A stretch of 64,000 nt of DNA from Prevotella merdae (GTDB lineage: Bacteria > Bacteroidota > Bacteroidia > Bacteroidales > Bacteroidaceae), in NCBI RefSeq assembly GCF_900290275.1, contig NZ_LT985324.1, forward strand, positions 201,952-265,951, read 5' to 3'. Shown here one piece after another: positions 7,952 to 16,351 of the stretch. How positions within the stretch are numbered: the stretch's first letter is position 1; every line of letters starts with the position of its first letter. Position numbers and translations under genes: made by a program. The notes under the pieces were generated by a model. It was not told the DNA's origin. It did no database searches and was given only the letters and a program-made list of their open reading frames with translations.

Positions 7952-10168
7952 ATGGACATAAACGAACAGGCGCAACTTGCGTGGGACATAATAGAGACTA
8001 CAAACACTAACCTCTTTCTTACGGGTAAGGCTGGAACTGGTAAGACAACATTCTTGCGCCGACTGAAGGAGGAATCGTCTAAGCGTATTGTGGTAGTGGC
8101 ACCTACTGGTATTGCTGCCATAAATGCCGAAGGTGTAACCATACATTCGTTCTTCCAGTTGTCGTTTGCTCCATTCATTCCCGATGCCCAGTACAAACTT
8201 AAGGAACAGCAATACCGTTTCTCCAAGCAAAAGATACGTGTAATACAATCTATCGACACACTTGTGATAGACGAGATATCCATGGTGCGTGCCGACCTAT
8301 TGGATGCTGTTGACAGCGTGCTGCGGCGTTTCCGCAAGAACCAATTGCCGTTTGGTGGTGTGCAGATGGTGATGATAGGCGATTTGGGTCAGCTTGCGCC
8401 TGTTGCTAAAGACGACGAGTGGCAAATGCTGTCGCGCTATTACGACACGCCATATTTCTTCTCGTCAATAGCACTTAAAAGCACACGCTATGCTATTGTG
8501 GAGCTTAAGACAGTATATAGACAGAGCGACTCACATTTTGTAGAATTGCTGAACCGTGTGCGCGACAACCGTGCCGACGATAAGGTGCTTGCCGCTCTCA
8601 ACTCGCGTTATATTCCTAACTTTCAGCCAAGAGTGGAGGAGGGATATATCAGGCTGACAACGCACAACTATCAGGCTCAGCAGGAGAATGAACGACAGCT
8701 TGCGCTTTTGCCTGGTAAGCCTTACACCTACGAGGCATCCATTTCGGGCAAGTATCCCGAGATGCTTTTCCCTACAGAGCAAATACTTACGCTAAAGGAA
8801 GGTGCACAGGTGATGTTTGTAAAGAACGATTCGTCGGCAGACAAGGCTTTCTACAATGGTATGATTGGTACGGTGACGGAGATAAACGAGAAGAACTTCT
8901 TTGTACGTACAAAGGATACTGGTGTGGTGATAAAGGTGGAACCCGAACAATGGGAGAATACTCGCTACGAAATAGATGAACGGACAAACGAGATAACAGA
9001 AGAGATTGAGGGAACCTTTAAGCAGTTTCCAGTCAAGCCGGCTTGGGCTATAACTGTGCATAAGAGCCAAGGTTTGACCTTCGACCGTGCTATTATCGAC
9101 GTTCAGCGAGCCTTTACTCATGGACAGACTTATGTGGCATTGTCAAGATGTCGCACGCTTGAGGGATTGGTGCTTAGCGCACCTCTGCCTATGTCGGCTA
9201 TTATACGCGACGGGGCTGTAGACGATTATGTAAGCCGTGCAGTAGAGCATACTCCTAACAAGGAACAGATAGACCTGTTGCAACGCGACTATTATTTGTC
9301 GGTACTTAGCGAATTGTTCGACTTCCGTCCTTTAATGAGCGCGTTCAATCGTATGCTTGATTTGCTTATGGGCCACTTCCGTCGCTCGTATCCTAAACTC
9401 ATTATCGAATATAAGGCACGACTGGAGGTGATAAAGACGCAGCTGTATGACGTGGCTGAGCGTTTTAAAATGCAGTACAACCAGATTGTGATATCTACAC
9501 CCGACTATCAGGAAGATGTGCATCTGCAAGAGCGACTTACCAAGGGCGCAACTTATTTTGCACGAACCATATCCGATATTGAGACGCTTGTGAAGATTAC
9601 TGATGTACAGACCGACACGCCAGAGGTTAAGAAGATGATGACGGAACTGCTGGCAACGCTTAAGGAACTTGTTATGCAGAAACGTGCCTTGCTCAACTAT
9701 GTCAAGGACGATGGGTTCAGTCTTAACGAATATCTGCATCAGCGTGCTGTGGTGTTGATGGGCAAGGTTAATGAGGGTACAAAGAAGAATACGGCAAAAC
9801 AAAAAACGGTGGCAAAGGACAGGTCTTCGGCAAAATCAATGGTTGAGGCTAAAGACAAGCCAGCTGCAAATACAAAGATAGAGGCAAAGGACAAGGCAGT
9901 TTCGGCTGTTCCAGAGCTTAAGGTGTTGCATCCCGAGGTGCTTGAGGCATTAACCGAATGGCGACGCCAACGCGCAATGAAAGCACACATGCCCACTTAT
10001 TGCATATTGCAGCAGAAAGCGTTGATAGCCATTGCCAATTTGTTGCCTCAGGACAAGGAGGCTCTTGCCAAGATTCCGTTCTGTGGAAAAGTCAAGGCAG
10101 AGAAGTATGGCGACGAGGTTTTGGCGGTGGTAAAGAATGCGATAGAAGGGGGAGAAAAGTCAAAATAA
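7952..10168 (+). CDS. Pif1/RecD2-like superfamily 1 DNA helicase with HRDC-like tail
   Basis: The 738-residue protein has Walker A LTGKAGTGKTT (about 23-33), Walker B LVIDEISMV (near 108), and a C-terminal motor domain with AITVHKSQGLTFD and TYVALSRCRTLEGL, typical of Pif1/RecD-type 5'-to-3' helicases. A lysine- and alanine-rich linker (about 610-660, with repeated AKDK/EAKDK units) joins it to an HRDC-like domain (PTYCILQQKALIAIANLLP, IPFCGKVKAEKYGDEVL) that would bind nucleic acid. The likely role is resolving structured DNA during replication or repair. A -7 box TACTTTTG (7875-7882) lies about 70 bp upstream. A 22-bp repeat array and a large hairpin follow the stop. Confidence 0.85.
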   Translation: MDINEQAQLAWDIIETTNTNLFLTGKAGTGKTTFLRRLKEESSKRIVVVAPTGIAAINAEGVTIHSFFQLSFAPFIPDAQYKLKEQQYRFSKQKIRVIQSIDTLVIDEISMVRADLLDAVDSVLRRFRKNQLPFGGVQMVMIGDLGQLAPVAKDDEWQMLSRYYDTPYFFSSIALKSTRYAIVELKTVYRQSDSHFVELLNRVRDNRADDKVLAALNSRYIPNFQPRVEEGYIRLTTHNYQAQQENERQLALLPGKPYTYEASISGKYPEMLFPTEQILTLKEGAQVMFVKNDSSADKAFYNGMIGTVTEINEKNFFVRTKDTGVVIKVEPEQWENTRYEIDERTNEITEEIEGTFKQFPVKPAWAITVHKSQGLTFDRAIIDVQRAFTHGQTYVALSRCRTLEGLVLSAPLPMSAIIRDGAVDDYVSRAVEHTPNKEQIDLLQRDYYLSVLSELFDFRPLMSAFNRMLDLLMGHFRRSYPKLIIEYKARLEVIKTQLYDVAERFKMQYNQIVISTPDYQEDVHLQERLTKGATYFARTISDIETLVKITDVQTDTPEVKKMMTELLATLKELVMQKRALLNYVKDDGFSLNEYLHQRAVVLMGKVNEGTKKNTAKQKTVAKDRSSAKSMVEAKDKPAANTKIEAKDKAVSAVPELKVLHPEVLEALTEWRRQRAMKAHMPTYCILQQKALIAIANLLPQDKEALAKIPFCGKVKAEKYGDEVLAVVKNAIEGGEKSK

Positions 10169-10180
10169 ATCTCCTCAAAA

Positions 10181-10287
10181 AAGTAATATATATTACTTGC
10201 CCATTTAATATATATTACTTTGCCATTTAATATAATATACTTGGGCATTTAATATAATATACTTTGCCATTTAATATAATATACTTT
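10181..10287. repeat. Array of 22-bp AT-rich repeats, copy 1
   Basis: About five units resembling GCCATTTAATATAATATACTT lie head to tail. Some carry GCCC in place of GGCA at the junction, and the last units read TAATATATATTA. The array begins with the 18-bp palindrome AAGTAATATATATTACTT. An almost identical array in the opposite orientation lies at 63884-63991. There are no unique spacers, so this is not a CRISPR array. Confidence 0.85.
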
Positions 10288-10290
10288 GAG

Positions 10291-10379
10291 GTGGCAAATG
10301 CAATGCGCCCCGAAGGGTAGGTTGTTCAACATCAAATGGATATTGAACACCATACCCTTCGGGGCGTACCATTTGCCAC
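10291..10379. terminator. Large REP-like hairpin, probable bidirectional terminator
   Basis: Nested arms pair GTGGCAAATG with CATTTGCCAC, then CGCCCCGAAGGGTA with TACCCTTCGGGGCG, then GTTCAA with TTGAAC. It lies between the convergent helicase (stop 10168) and ABC permease (stop 10410) genes. The CCCCTTCGGGG core recurs at 56684-56696, which suggests a dispersed family. Confidence 0.7.
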
Positions 10380-10409
10380 ATTAGGTATATCTCTATATAC
10401 AAATGTCAA

Positions 10410-11594
10410 TTATTGTTTTTCTTCCTTGCGCCTTACTTGCCAGCGTGTTACCAGTGTGGCGAGCACACCATACACGGCTGCCTGCATCCACAAGGCTCTA
10501 ACTTCTGACGTTATGTCGCAAAACACTCCACCGAGGGTGTTGAGCTTGATAAATCCCTGTATGCCGTATGTTGACGGGAAGAGGCAGGAGAACCACTGCC
10601 ACATCTCAGGTATATTGCTCTTGGGCCACGACACACCCGACATAAAGAGGAAGGGTACAGACGTGAAGACCACAAGCAACATAACATTCTCGCGTTGACG
10701 TACAAAGAATGAGAACGTAATAGAGAAGAAGATGCAAGCCAACAGATAAGGCAATACAAACAGGGCAAAATCGTAGGCGTGCAGCAATTGTACGAAGTGG
10801 AACAGTCGTGGCACGGCAAGCAGCACCCAAGTGGCAATGAGCAGGAATAGCACAAGGAATCCCATTGTTCTGCCTACCATTATTCGTGCCAGTCCGAATC
10901 GTCGCTCGTACATATCGGTAAGTCTGCCAAATCGACGTTTCTCGTAGCTTGTTCCGTAGGTAATGCCAATGCCAAGCAACATCACCTGCTGTATGATAAG
11001 CACCAGCACACCAGGCAAGATAAAGTTGCCGTAGCCTCCGGTGTTGTTGAATATTGGAACGTCGGCAACGTTTATAGGACTTGCCGTTATTTGGTCGTCG
11101 CGGTTGGTATAATTGCCCGACAAGGCTATCTGTATATGAGCGTTCATATCGGCAGCCACAGCTGTGCACGTCTGGAATATTGCCTTATACGTAAGCATCA
11201 GTCCCATGTTGCAGTATACACTTACGTGAGCCTGCTCCATACGACCAAGTCGTCGGTCAAAGTCTTCGGGCAGCAATATGATGCCATACACCTCTTGTTG
11301 TCCAACAAGTCGGCTTGCCTGCTCAAGATTGTTGCATATGGCAGCCACGCGCACATCTGATGAGGCATCGACATGCCGTACAAACTCGCGGCTTGTTTGG
11401 CTATGCGAGTTGTCGACAACAGCCACAGGCACCTCTCTTACCACCTCGTTATTGTAAATCCACGAGTATAACAGAGGGTAGGCAAGCGGCAATAGTATTA
11501 CGAAGAGCAATGCTCCCTCGTCCTTGAACATGTCGCGCATCTCGTGCAGCCATACCTTGGCTGTGTCTTCCCAGAATGTTCTTATCTTGTTCAT
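10410..11594 (-). CDS. ABC-2 type transporter permease (second of pair)
   Basis: The 394-residue protein fits the ABC2_membrane_3 pattern: one N-terminal membrane segment (about 27-47), a periplasmic domain of about 130 residues (VAVVDNSHSQTSREFVR, YGIILLPEDFDRRL), then five or six membrane segments from about 190. It starts 6 bp after the preceding permease, so they are probably made together as a heterodimer. With the HlyD adaptor and TolC channel upstream it should form an envelope-spanning exporter. No ATP-binding subunit gene is adjacent. The substrate is unknown. Confidence 0.8.
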   Translation of the reverse strand: MNKIRTFWEDTAKVWLHEMRDMFKDEGALLFVILLPLAYPLLYSWIYNNEVVREVPVAVVDNSHSQTSREFVRHVDASSDVRVAAICNNLEQASRLVGQQEVYGIILLPEDFDRRLGRMEQAHVSVYCNMGLMLTYKAIFQTCTAVAADMNAHIQIALSGNYTNRDDQITASPINVADVPIFNNTGGYGNFILPGVLVLIIQQVMLLGIGITYGTSYEKRRFGRLTDMYERRFGLARIMVGRTMGFLVLFLLIATWVLLAVPRLFHFVQLLHAYDFALFVLPYLLACIFFSITFSFFVRQRENVMLLVVFTSVPFLFMSGVSWPKSNIPEMWQWFSCLFPSTYGIQGFIKLNTLGGVFCDITSEVRALWMQAAVYGVLATLVTRWQVRRKEEKQ

Positions 11595-11600
11595 AATAGT

Positions 11601-12770
11601 TTATTCCAAATATACATATTCTTTCAGAGCCTTGCTTATACGCAGCATTACAAACACAGGTGCGCATGCAAAGAACGTGAGTGCTGCCACGTTAATGGCA
11701 ACATCTGTCCAATGGTTGCCGCCAAATACCACAATCTCGTAAATTATAAAGAAGTGGCGCATGGGGAAGAGCGCTGCAAGAGTCTGCAATGCTGGGTCCA
11801 TAGCCAATGTAGGATAGGCTGTACCAACCATAGAGAAGCTCAATACTCCCCATAGTGAGCACATACTCATGGCCATACGCATTGATGGGAACAGTCCGAA
11901 CATAAACACGCCGAATCCCTGAGCTGCAATAACACTTAGAGTACCAAGGCATATGATAGACCACCAACCGCCTGGATGTGGAAACTGAAGAATGCCGAAT
12001 GTGTAGTACAGGTAGGCAAACATTATGACGAGCCATAATATGGTTTGTGGCAACATCTTGCCTGTAATGGCAACGAATGGGTTGCCGCCTGCCTTGGCAT
12101 ATAGCTCGCGTGCGGTGTCTTGCTTAAGTTCGGAGCCCATTGAGTAGGCTGTAACGAGGAATATGAACAACAGCAGGCACGTAGGCACAAGCATGGTAGA
12201 CAGATATATGTTGTAGTTAACCCATGGATTGCCTACGGTGTGCAGGTCGATGGCTATGGGTTGAAGGAATGTCATTATCTGCTTGTCGGTATAGCCTTTT
12301 GCCGACATAACCGACTTGCCTACACCTGCCGAGGCTAATGTGGCAGCAGTCTTTAGGTCCTTGAACACAAGCGAGCCTGCCGTAAGCGACGCATAGCTGT
12401 AGTAGAAGCTAACGGTAGGTTGGCGTGAGGCAAGGAGGTTGGCTGTTGTTCCTTTAGGAAAATACAGAAAGCCATAAATCTCGTTGTGCTGCATGGCAAG
12501 TCTTGCCGACTCGAAGTTAGGGTAGTGGGCAACAACCTTTGACGATTGAAACGAGTCGAGCATACGGGTTAGCTTACGTGTTGTTGTAGAATTGTCGAGG
12601 TCTACAACGCCAACAGGCATGTCTTGAGGCTGTCCCTCTGCCATGAGCGACGTGAAGAAGAGTGTCACAAATATCGGGAAAACCACCATGGAGAAAAGAT
12701 ATATGCGGTTTGCCTTCAATCGGTGACACTCACGTATGGCTATTTGTTGTATTCGTTTGATGATGTTCAT
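11601..12770 (-). CDS. ABC-2 type transporter permease (first of pair)
   Basis: The 389-residue paralogue of the next gene has the same plan: N-terminal membrane segment (about 25-42), periplasmic domain (DMPVGVVDLDNSTTTRKLTR, YGFLYFPKG), and a C-terminal membrane bundle from about 175. This layout matches YhhJ/YbhR-type permeases that work with HlyD adaptors and TolC in efflux. It lies 39 bp behind the HlyD gene. The two permeases differ enough to be a true heterodimer rather than a recent duplication. Confidence 0.8.
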   Translation of the reverse strand: MNIIKRIQQIAIRECHRLKANRIYLFSMVVFPIFVTLFFTSLMAEGQPQDMPVGVVDLDNSTTTRKLTRMLDSFQSSKVVAHYPNFESARLAMQHNEIYGFLYFPKGTTANLLASRQPTVSFYYSYASLTAGSLVFKDLKTAATLASAGVGKSVMSAKGYTDKQIMTFLQPIAIDLHTVGNPWVNYNIYLSTMLVPTCLLLFIFLVTAYSMGSELKQDTARELYAKAGGNPFVAITGKMLPQTILWLVIMFAYLYYTFGILQFPHPGGWWSIICLGTLSVIAAQGFGVFMFGLFPSMRMAMSMCSLWGVLSFSMVGTAYPTLAMDPALQTLAALFPMRHFFIIYEIVVFGGNHWTDVAINVAALTFFACAPVFVMLRISKALKEYVYLE

Positions 12771-12809
12771 TTCTTAGTTTTACTTGTCAGCTCATCCGAT
12801 GGCGTGTCT

Positions 12810-13796
12810 TTACTTCTTAAGTACAAGCGACATGCCCGGACGCAAGCCTTCTATTTTGTCTATAGGACGAGCCTTTACCTCAAAAGTCTTCAAGTCGTAT
12901 TGTCCGTTCGACTTAGTGGCCTTCCATACGGCATATGATCCCTGGTCCTTGATGTAGTAGACCTTCATGCGTATGTCGCGCTTATATGCAGGAACAAAGG
13001 CTGTGATAATGCTGCCAATCTTCATTCCATCCAACTGGTCTTCGCGTACATTGAATGTGCCCCACATATCATTCATAACCGATACAGACATGATAGGCGA
13101 GCCAGTACCCACGAGTTCGCCTACCTTAGGATAAACATCGCTCACCTCGCCAGCCATCTGAGCTATCTGCATAGTTTCGTTGATATAGCTGTTAACCTCG
13201 GCTACAGCACCCTTGGCACGGCCTACCTGTGCAGCGGCAGCCTTTTTCTCCTCCATGCGTGCACCGTTTACAGCCATGTCGTACTGGCTTTGCGCAGCCT
13301 TTACTTGTGCCTCAAAAGCCTTGTAATTGGCAAATGCCTCATCGCGTTTCTGAGCTGTCATCACACCCTCATCGAATAGACGTTGTACACGATTGTACGA
13401 CTTCTGTGCTATATCAAGGCCAGCCTTAGCCTGCTGAAGTACAGCAAAAGCGGCACGTACCTGCTCTTTGCGTGCTCCGTTATTAGCCATTTCGTCCATT
13501 GCGCTTGCAGCATTCTCGGCCGATTGAGCTTGTGCCATCTTGGCACGAACCTCAGGAGCATCGAGGATAGCAAGTGTGTCGCCTACGTTAACATAGTCGC
13601 CTTCTTTTACACGCAATTCAAGAATACGTCCGGGTACCTTGCTTGATACTCGGTACTCTGACACTTCTACCTGGCCCTGAATAGTCTCGGGTTCTTGCTT
13701 TAGCGATAAAGCTCCTATTGCAGCCACTGCCGCTATTACTGCCGTTGAACATGCGACAGTAATGAGTATATTCTTATGTTGTGATTTTTCTGACAT
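12810..13796 (-). CDS. HlyD-family periplasmic adaptor (membrane fusion protein)
   Basis: The 328-residue protein has one N-terminal membrane anchor (ILITVACSTAVIAAVAAIGA), a biotinyl-lipoyl-like half (VSSKVPGRILELRVKEGDYVNVGDTLAIL), a long alpha-helical hairpin rich in A, Q and K (about residues 75-190) and a returning beta domain. Adaptors of this kind bridge the inner-membrane permeases to the TolC duct. The frame is open 13 codons further, but the ATG at 13796 gives a normal basic start (MSEKSQHKN). It lies 22 bp behind tolC and 39 bp ahead of the permeases, in one operon. Confidence 0.88.
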   Translation of the reverse strand: MSEKSQHKNILITVACSTAVIAAVAAIGALSLKQEPETIQGQVEVSEYRVSSKVPGRILELRVKEGDYVNVGDTLAILDAPEVRAKMAQAQSAENAASAMDEMANNGARKEQVRAAFAVLQQAKAGLDIAQKSYNRVQRLFDEGVMTAQKRDEAFANYKAFEAQVKAAQSQYDMAVNGARMEEKKAAAAQVGRAKGAVAEVNSYINETMQIAQMAGEVSDVYPKVGELVGTGSPIMSVSVMNDMWGTFNVREDQLDGMKIGSIITAFVPAYKRDIRMKVYYIKDQGSYAVWKATKSNGQYDLKTFEVKARPIDKIEGLRPGMSLVLKK

Positions 13797-13818
13797 AATA
13801 TATATATAATGTGTGTTG

Positions 13819-15306
13819 TTATTGCAATACACCAAGTGCCTTGCGTAAGTTTACCTGACTTAGTTTGACGTCTATTTCGGCATCAATCTTCTGCGACTGC
13901 GCCTGCAACCATGCTGTCTGCGCAGCCATGACATCTGTGGTTTGTATTACGCCTTCCTTGAATCCAAGGTTGGCACAACGCAGATTCTCATCCGCATTTT
14001 CAACATTCTTTGTTGCCATTGCAAGACGTCGGTTGGCTTCCTTAACCTTGAATTGGCTCTGGCTAACTTGCAGTTCAATCTTTTCGGCAATGTCGTCTTT
14101 CTCAAGCTCAATCATAGCCGATGCTATCTTGCTTGCACGCACCTTGTAGGTGCCTTCCATCCAGTTCCACAGTGGCACGCGTACCATAACGCCTACATTC
14201 CATACGCCAGACAATTTGCGTTCAAAACCGTTGTATACATTAGGGTTGCTTGCAAGGTAGCCTCCCGTCATTAATACTTGTGGCATAAAGGCGGCACGTA
14301 CAACCTTTGTAGACTGTCGACTAAGGTCTAATGAGTTTTGAAGCATCTTCAGTTCGGGACGATTCTCCATAGCTACCTGGCGGTCGGCTGGTTCGTCGCT
14401 TCCCATAGCTGCAAGATTTTCGGCATCCTCATCGGCAAGTGTAATGTCTGAGTCGACATTCAATCCGCACAATTGGCAAAGAAGCATCTTTGATAATACC
14501 AATCCGTTCTCGGCTTGGGTAAGAGCCATCTCTGCCTCATTCACCTTTACGTCAACCTTCAATCCGTCTGCGCGGGTGGCCACACCCTCCTTAATCATCT
14601 TCTTAACATCTTCGTCGAGCTTCTTAACCACCTCAAGATAGCTCTCGGCAAGACGTTTCTTATGCTTTACAGACACAACAGTCCAATAGGCTTGGTCGAT
14701 GTCGTGCAGAGTTTTCTGGGTAGACATCTCGATGTTGTTTTGTGCAAGTTCTTCGCCAATTTGTGCCATTTTGTTGGCTGCCGTAATAGCTCCACCCATA
14801 TATATAGGTTGTGTCACCATCACAGATATGGCATACATCTGTCGGGTGTCAGTATTAAGAGCATCCACAAACTTTTGTCCAACGTGGTTTACGGCTTCGC
14901 CAATCTTGCCTCCTACCTGGCCAAACAGGTTGCCAAATGATGTAGCCTGCTCAGGTGTAAGCACTCCTTGTTGGGCAAGGTTGGATAGGGCATTGGTTAT
15001 ATCGTTATGCAAAGCTCCCGTTGCATTGGTTCCGGCCTGTGATAGAGCCGACTTCTGGTCTTTGCTTAGCAATGATATTTGGCGACTTGTTAGTTCGTAG
15101 CCGCCTACCGCACTGACATGCGGCAGATACTTTGTTTTTGCAGCCTTGGTTGTATAGCGAGCCATGTCGAGTTGTAGTCTTGACGACGATAGCGTCTTGT
15201 TGTTGCGCAATGCCATTGCACGACAACTGTCAAGAGGCAACACTTGCTGAGCATGGCTCTCGATGGCTAATGAAGCCAAGGCCAATATTAAAAGCTTATG
15301 TTTCAT
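13819..15306 (-). CDS. TolC-family outer membrane efflux protein
   Basis: The 495-residue protein begins with a signal peptide (MKHKLLILALASLAIESHAQ) and has the internally duplicated TolC fold: long amphipathic helices around residues 45-60, 190-270 and 380-470 separated by beta strands that would form the outer-membrane barrel (YAISVMVTQPIYMGG; NVGVMVRVPLWNW). It should be the exit duct for the HlyD/ABC-2 exporter encoded just downstream. I use the ATG at 15306 rather than the earlier in-frame start at 15351, because the signal peptide begins there. It is 16 bp from the full-length end (15323) of the preceding interrupted gene. Confidence 0.9.
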   Translation of the reverse strand: MKHKLLILALASLAIESHAQQVLPLDSCRAMALRNNKTLSSSRLQLDMARYTTKAAKTKYLPHVSAVGGYELTSRQISLLSKDQKSALSQAGTNATGALHNDITNALSNLAQQGVLTPEQATSFGNLFGQVGGKIGEAVNHVGQKFVDALNTDTRQMYAISVMVTQPIYMGGAITAANKMAQIGEELAQNNIEMSTQKTLHDIDQAYWTVVSVKHKKRLAESYLEVVKKLDEDVKKMIKEGVATRADGLKVDVKVNEAEMALTQAENGLVLSKMLLCQLCGLNVDSDITLADEDAENLAAMGSDEPADRQVAMENRPELKMLQNSLDLSRQSTKVVRAAFMPQVLMTGGYLASNPNVYNGFERKLSGVWNVGVMVRVPLWNWMEGTYKVRASKIASAMIELEKDDIAEKIELQVSQSQFKVKEANRRLAMATKNVENADENLRCANLGFKEGVIQTTDVMAAQTAWLQAQSQKIDAEIDVKLSQVNLRKALGVLQ

Positions 15307-15322
15307 CTTTATGAATAATCGA

Positions 15323-15475
15323 TTACTTGAATGTGAAGCTGCGTGAGCCAATCATATTGCCGTCGGCAAAGATGCTGACATGATATGTGCCTTCAAGCAA
15401 CGATTGCGACACATTCCAGAAAGTGCTGATGCTTGTTTCCTGGCCGTCGTACTCAACAGTCTTCTTCATTGTAGC
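15323..15475 (-). other. In-frame continuation beyond the TAG of the coiled-coil gene
   Basis: Fifty sense codons and a TAA follow the premature TAG without a frame change. They keep protein-like composition (Trp, aromatic/hydrophobic alternation, Gly turns). The full-length stop lies 16 bp before the tolC start, the spacing expected inside an operon. This supports a recent nonsense mutation, or a sequencing error, rather than a natural end at 15476. Confidence 0.65.
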
Positions 15476-16204
15476 CTAAAGTGTACGGTTCTGATAGTTG
15501 AAAGAACCGCCTCCACCAAGAGTTGTTCCCGATGGCGAAGTGATGCGTACATAGAATGTCTTGTGACCATTTTGGGCTGTAACGTTCTTGGCAATAGTGA
15601 AGTTCACCTGAACAGTCTTTGTCTTAGATGTCTTGTCGGTGTTCTTTCCTCTCTTGTTCTTAAGCTGCATAGAGATACCCGTGGCATCGAGCTGAGCGGC
15701 AATAGCCACCTTTTCAGACAAAGAAGCACGTTCGGTGTTAAGACCCTCAATTTGTCGTGTGGCCTCGCTGTATTGTCCCTTTATGCGTGTGTTCTCTGCT
15801 GTAAGGTTTTGGTTGAGACGGTTAAGCGAGTCAATCTCGATAACATAGCTGCGCAATACGGCACGCACGGTTGCAAGTTCCTTCTTAAGTCGGGCAATCT
15901 CGCGAGCGTCGTTGCTTTTTGTTTCCTTCAACTCCTTAAGCAGTCGCTCGGTCTTTTCCTGCTCTGCAGTAAGCTGTGCCACAATAGAGTCGTTGGTTAT
16001 TTGGGTTTTCATCTCGCTGTATTGCTGTGCAAACTGCTGATACTCGTTCTCCATTTCCTTTTTGTCGAGGTCGGCGAGTTCTTGCATTGCCTTGTTTTCC
16101 TTCTTTTGGTTGTCCAAATTAACGTAGAGGTATGCTATTGTCCCAACAAGGGCAATACCTACTATACCCGCTACTATCCCAGTAATGAGCTTTTTCTTTT
16201 CCAT
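15476..16204 (-). CDS. Membrane-anchored coiled-coil protein, interrupted by in-frame TAG
   Basis: The 242 codons encode an N-terminal membrane anchor (residues about 6-27), a long charged coiled coil (about 32-175) and the start of a C-terminal beta domain. The TAG at 15476-15478 is followed in the same frame by 50 more codons ending in TAA (15323-15325). That continuation contains TFWNVSQSLLEGTYHVSIFADG and ends IGSRSFTFK, which reads as the rest of the beta domain. The unbroken protein would be about 292 residues. A single-base change, for example from CAG, is the simplest explanation. The function is unknown. It has a perfect promoter and heads the tolC-hlyD-permease operon. Confidence 0.75.
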   Translation of the reverse strand: MEKKKLITGIVAGIVGIALVGTIAYLYVNLDNQKKENKAMQELADLDKKEMENEYQQFAQQYSEMKTQITNDSIVAQLTAEQEKTERLLKELKETKSNDAREIARLKKELATVRAVLRSYVIEIDSLNRLNQNLTAENTRIKGQYSEATRQIEGLNTERASLSEKVAIAAQLDATGISMQLKNKRGKNTDKTSKTKTVQVNFTIAKNVTAQNGHKTFYVRITSPSGTTLGGGGSFNYQNRTL

Positions 16205-16253
16205 AGTTGTTTTTATTGATATATCAATTATTTAAAATTAGTTTAAACTGATG

Positions 16254-16284
16254 CAAAGTTACTTTATTATTCGTAAAGCACAAA
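16254..16284 (-). promoter_or_regulatory. Consensus promoter of the coiled-coil/tolC/hlyD/ABC operon
   Basis: Minus strand: TTTG (16284-16281), 19 bp, TAACTTTG (16261-16254). This is an exact Bacteroides promoter. It is the only strong promoter seen ahead of the five-gene operon, whose largest internal gap once the full-length first gene is considered is 39 bp. Confidence 0.8.
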
Positions 16285-16351
16285 ATAACGTTTGTTGTAA
16301 ATGAATAATGTTTCCTAAAATGGAATATTATTCAAGATAAAACGAACAATG

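Noticed and set aside
10181..10287. Possible CRISPR array
   Set aside because: The 22-bp units are directly adjacent without unique spacers and no cas gene is near.
15476..15478. TAG read as pyrrolysine or a reassigned codon
   Set aside because: No stem typical of such recoding was seen, and many other genes here end normally without in-frame TAG. A point mutation is simpler.
15380..16219. Open frame of 279 codons on the plus strand opposite the interrupted coiled-coil gene
   Set aside because: It is the antisense of a low-complexity charged coiled coil, gives a Leu/Cys-rich protein without known motifs, and the promoter and operon context belong to the minus strand.
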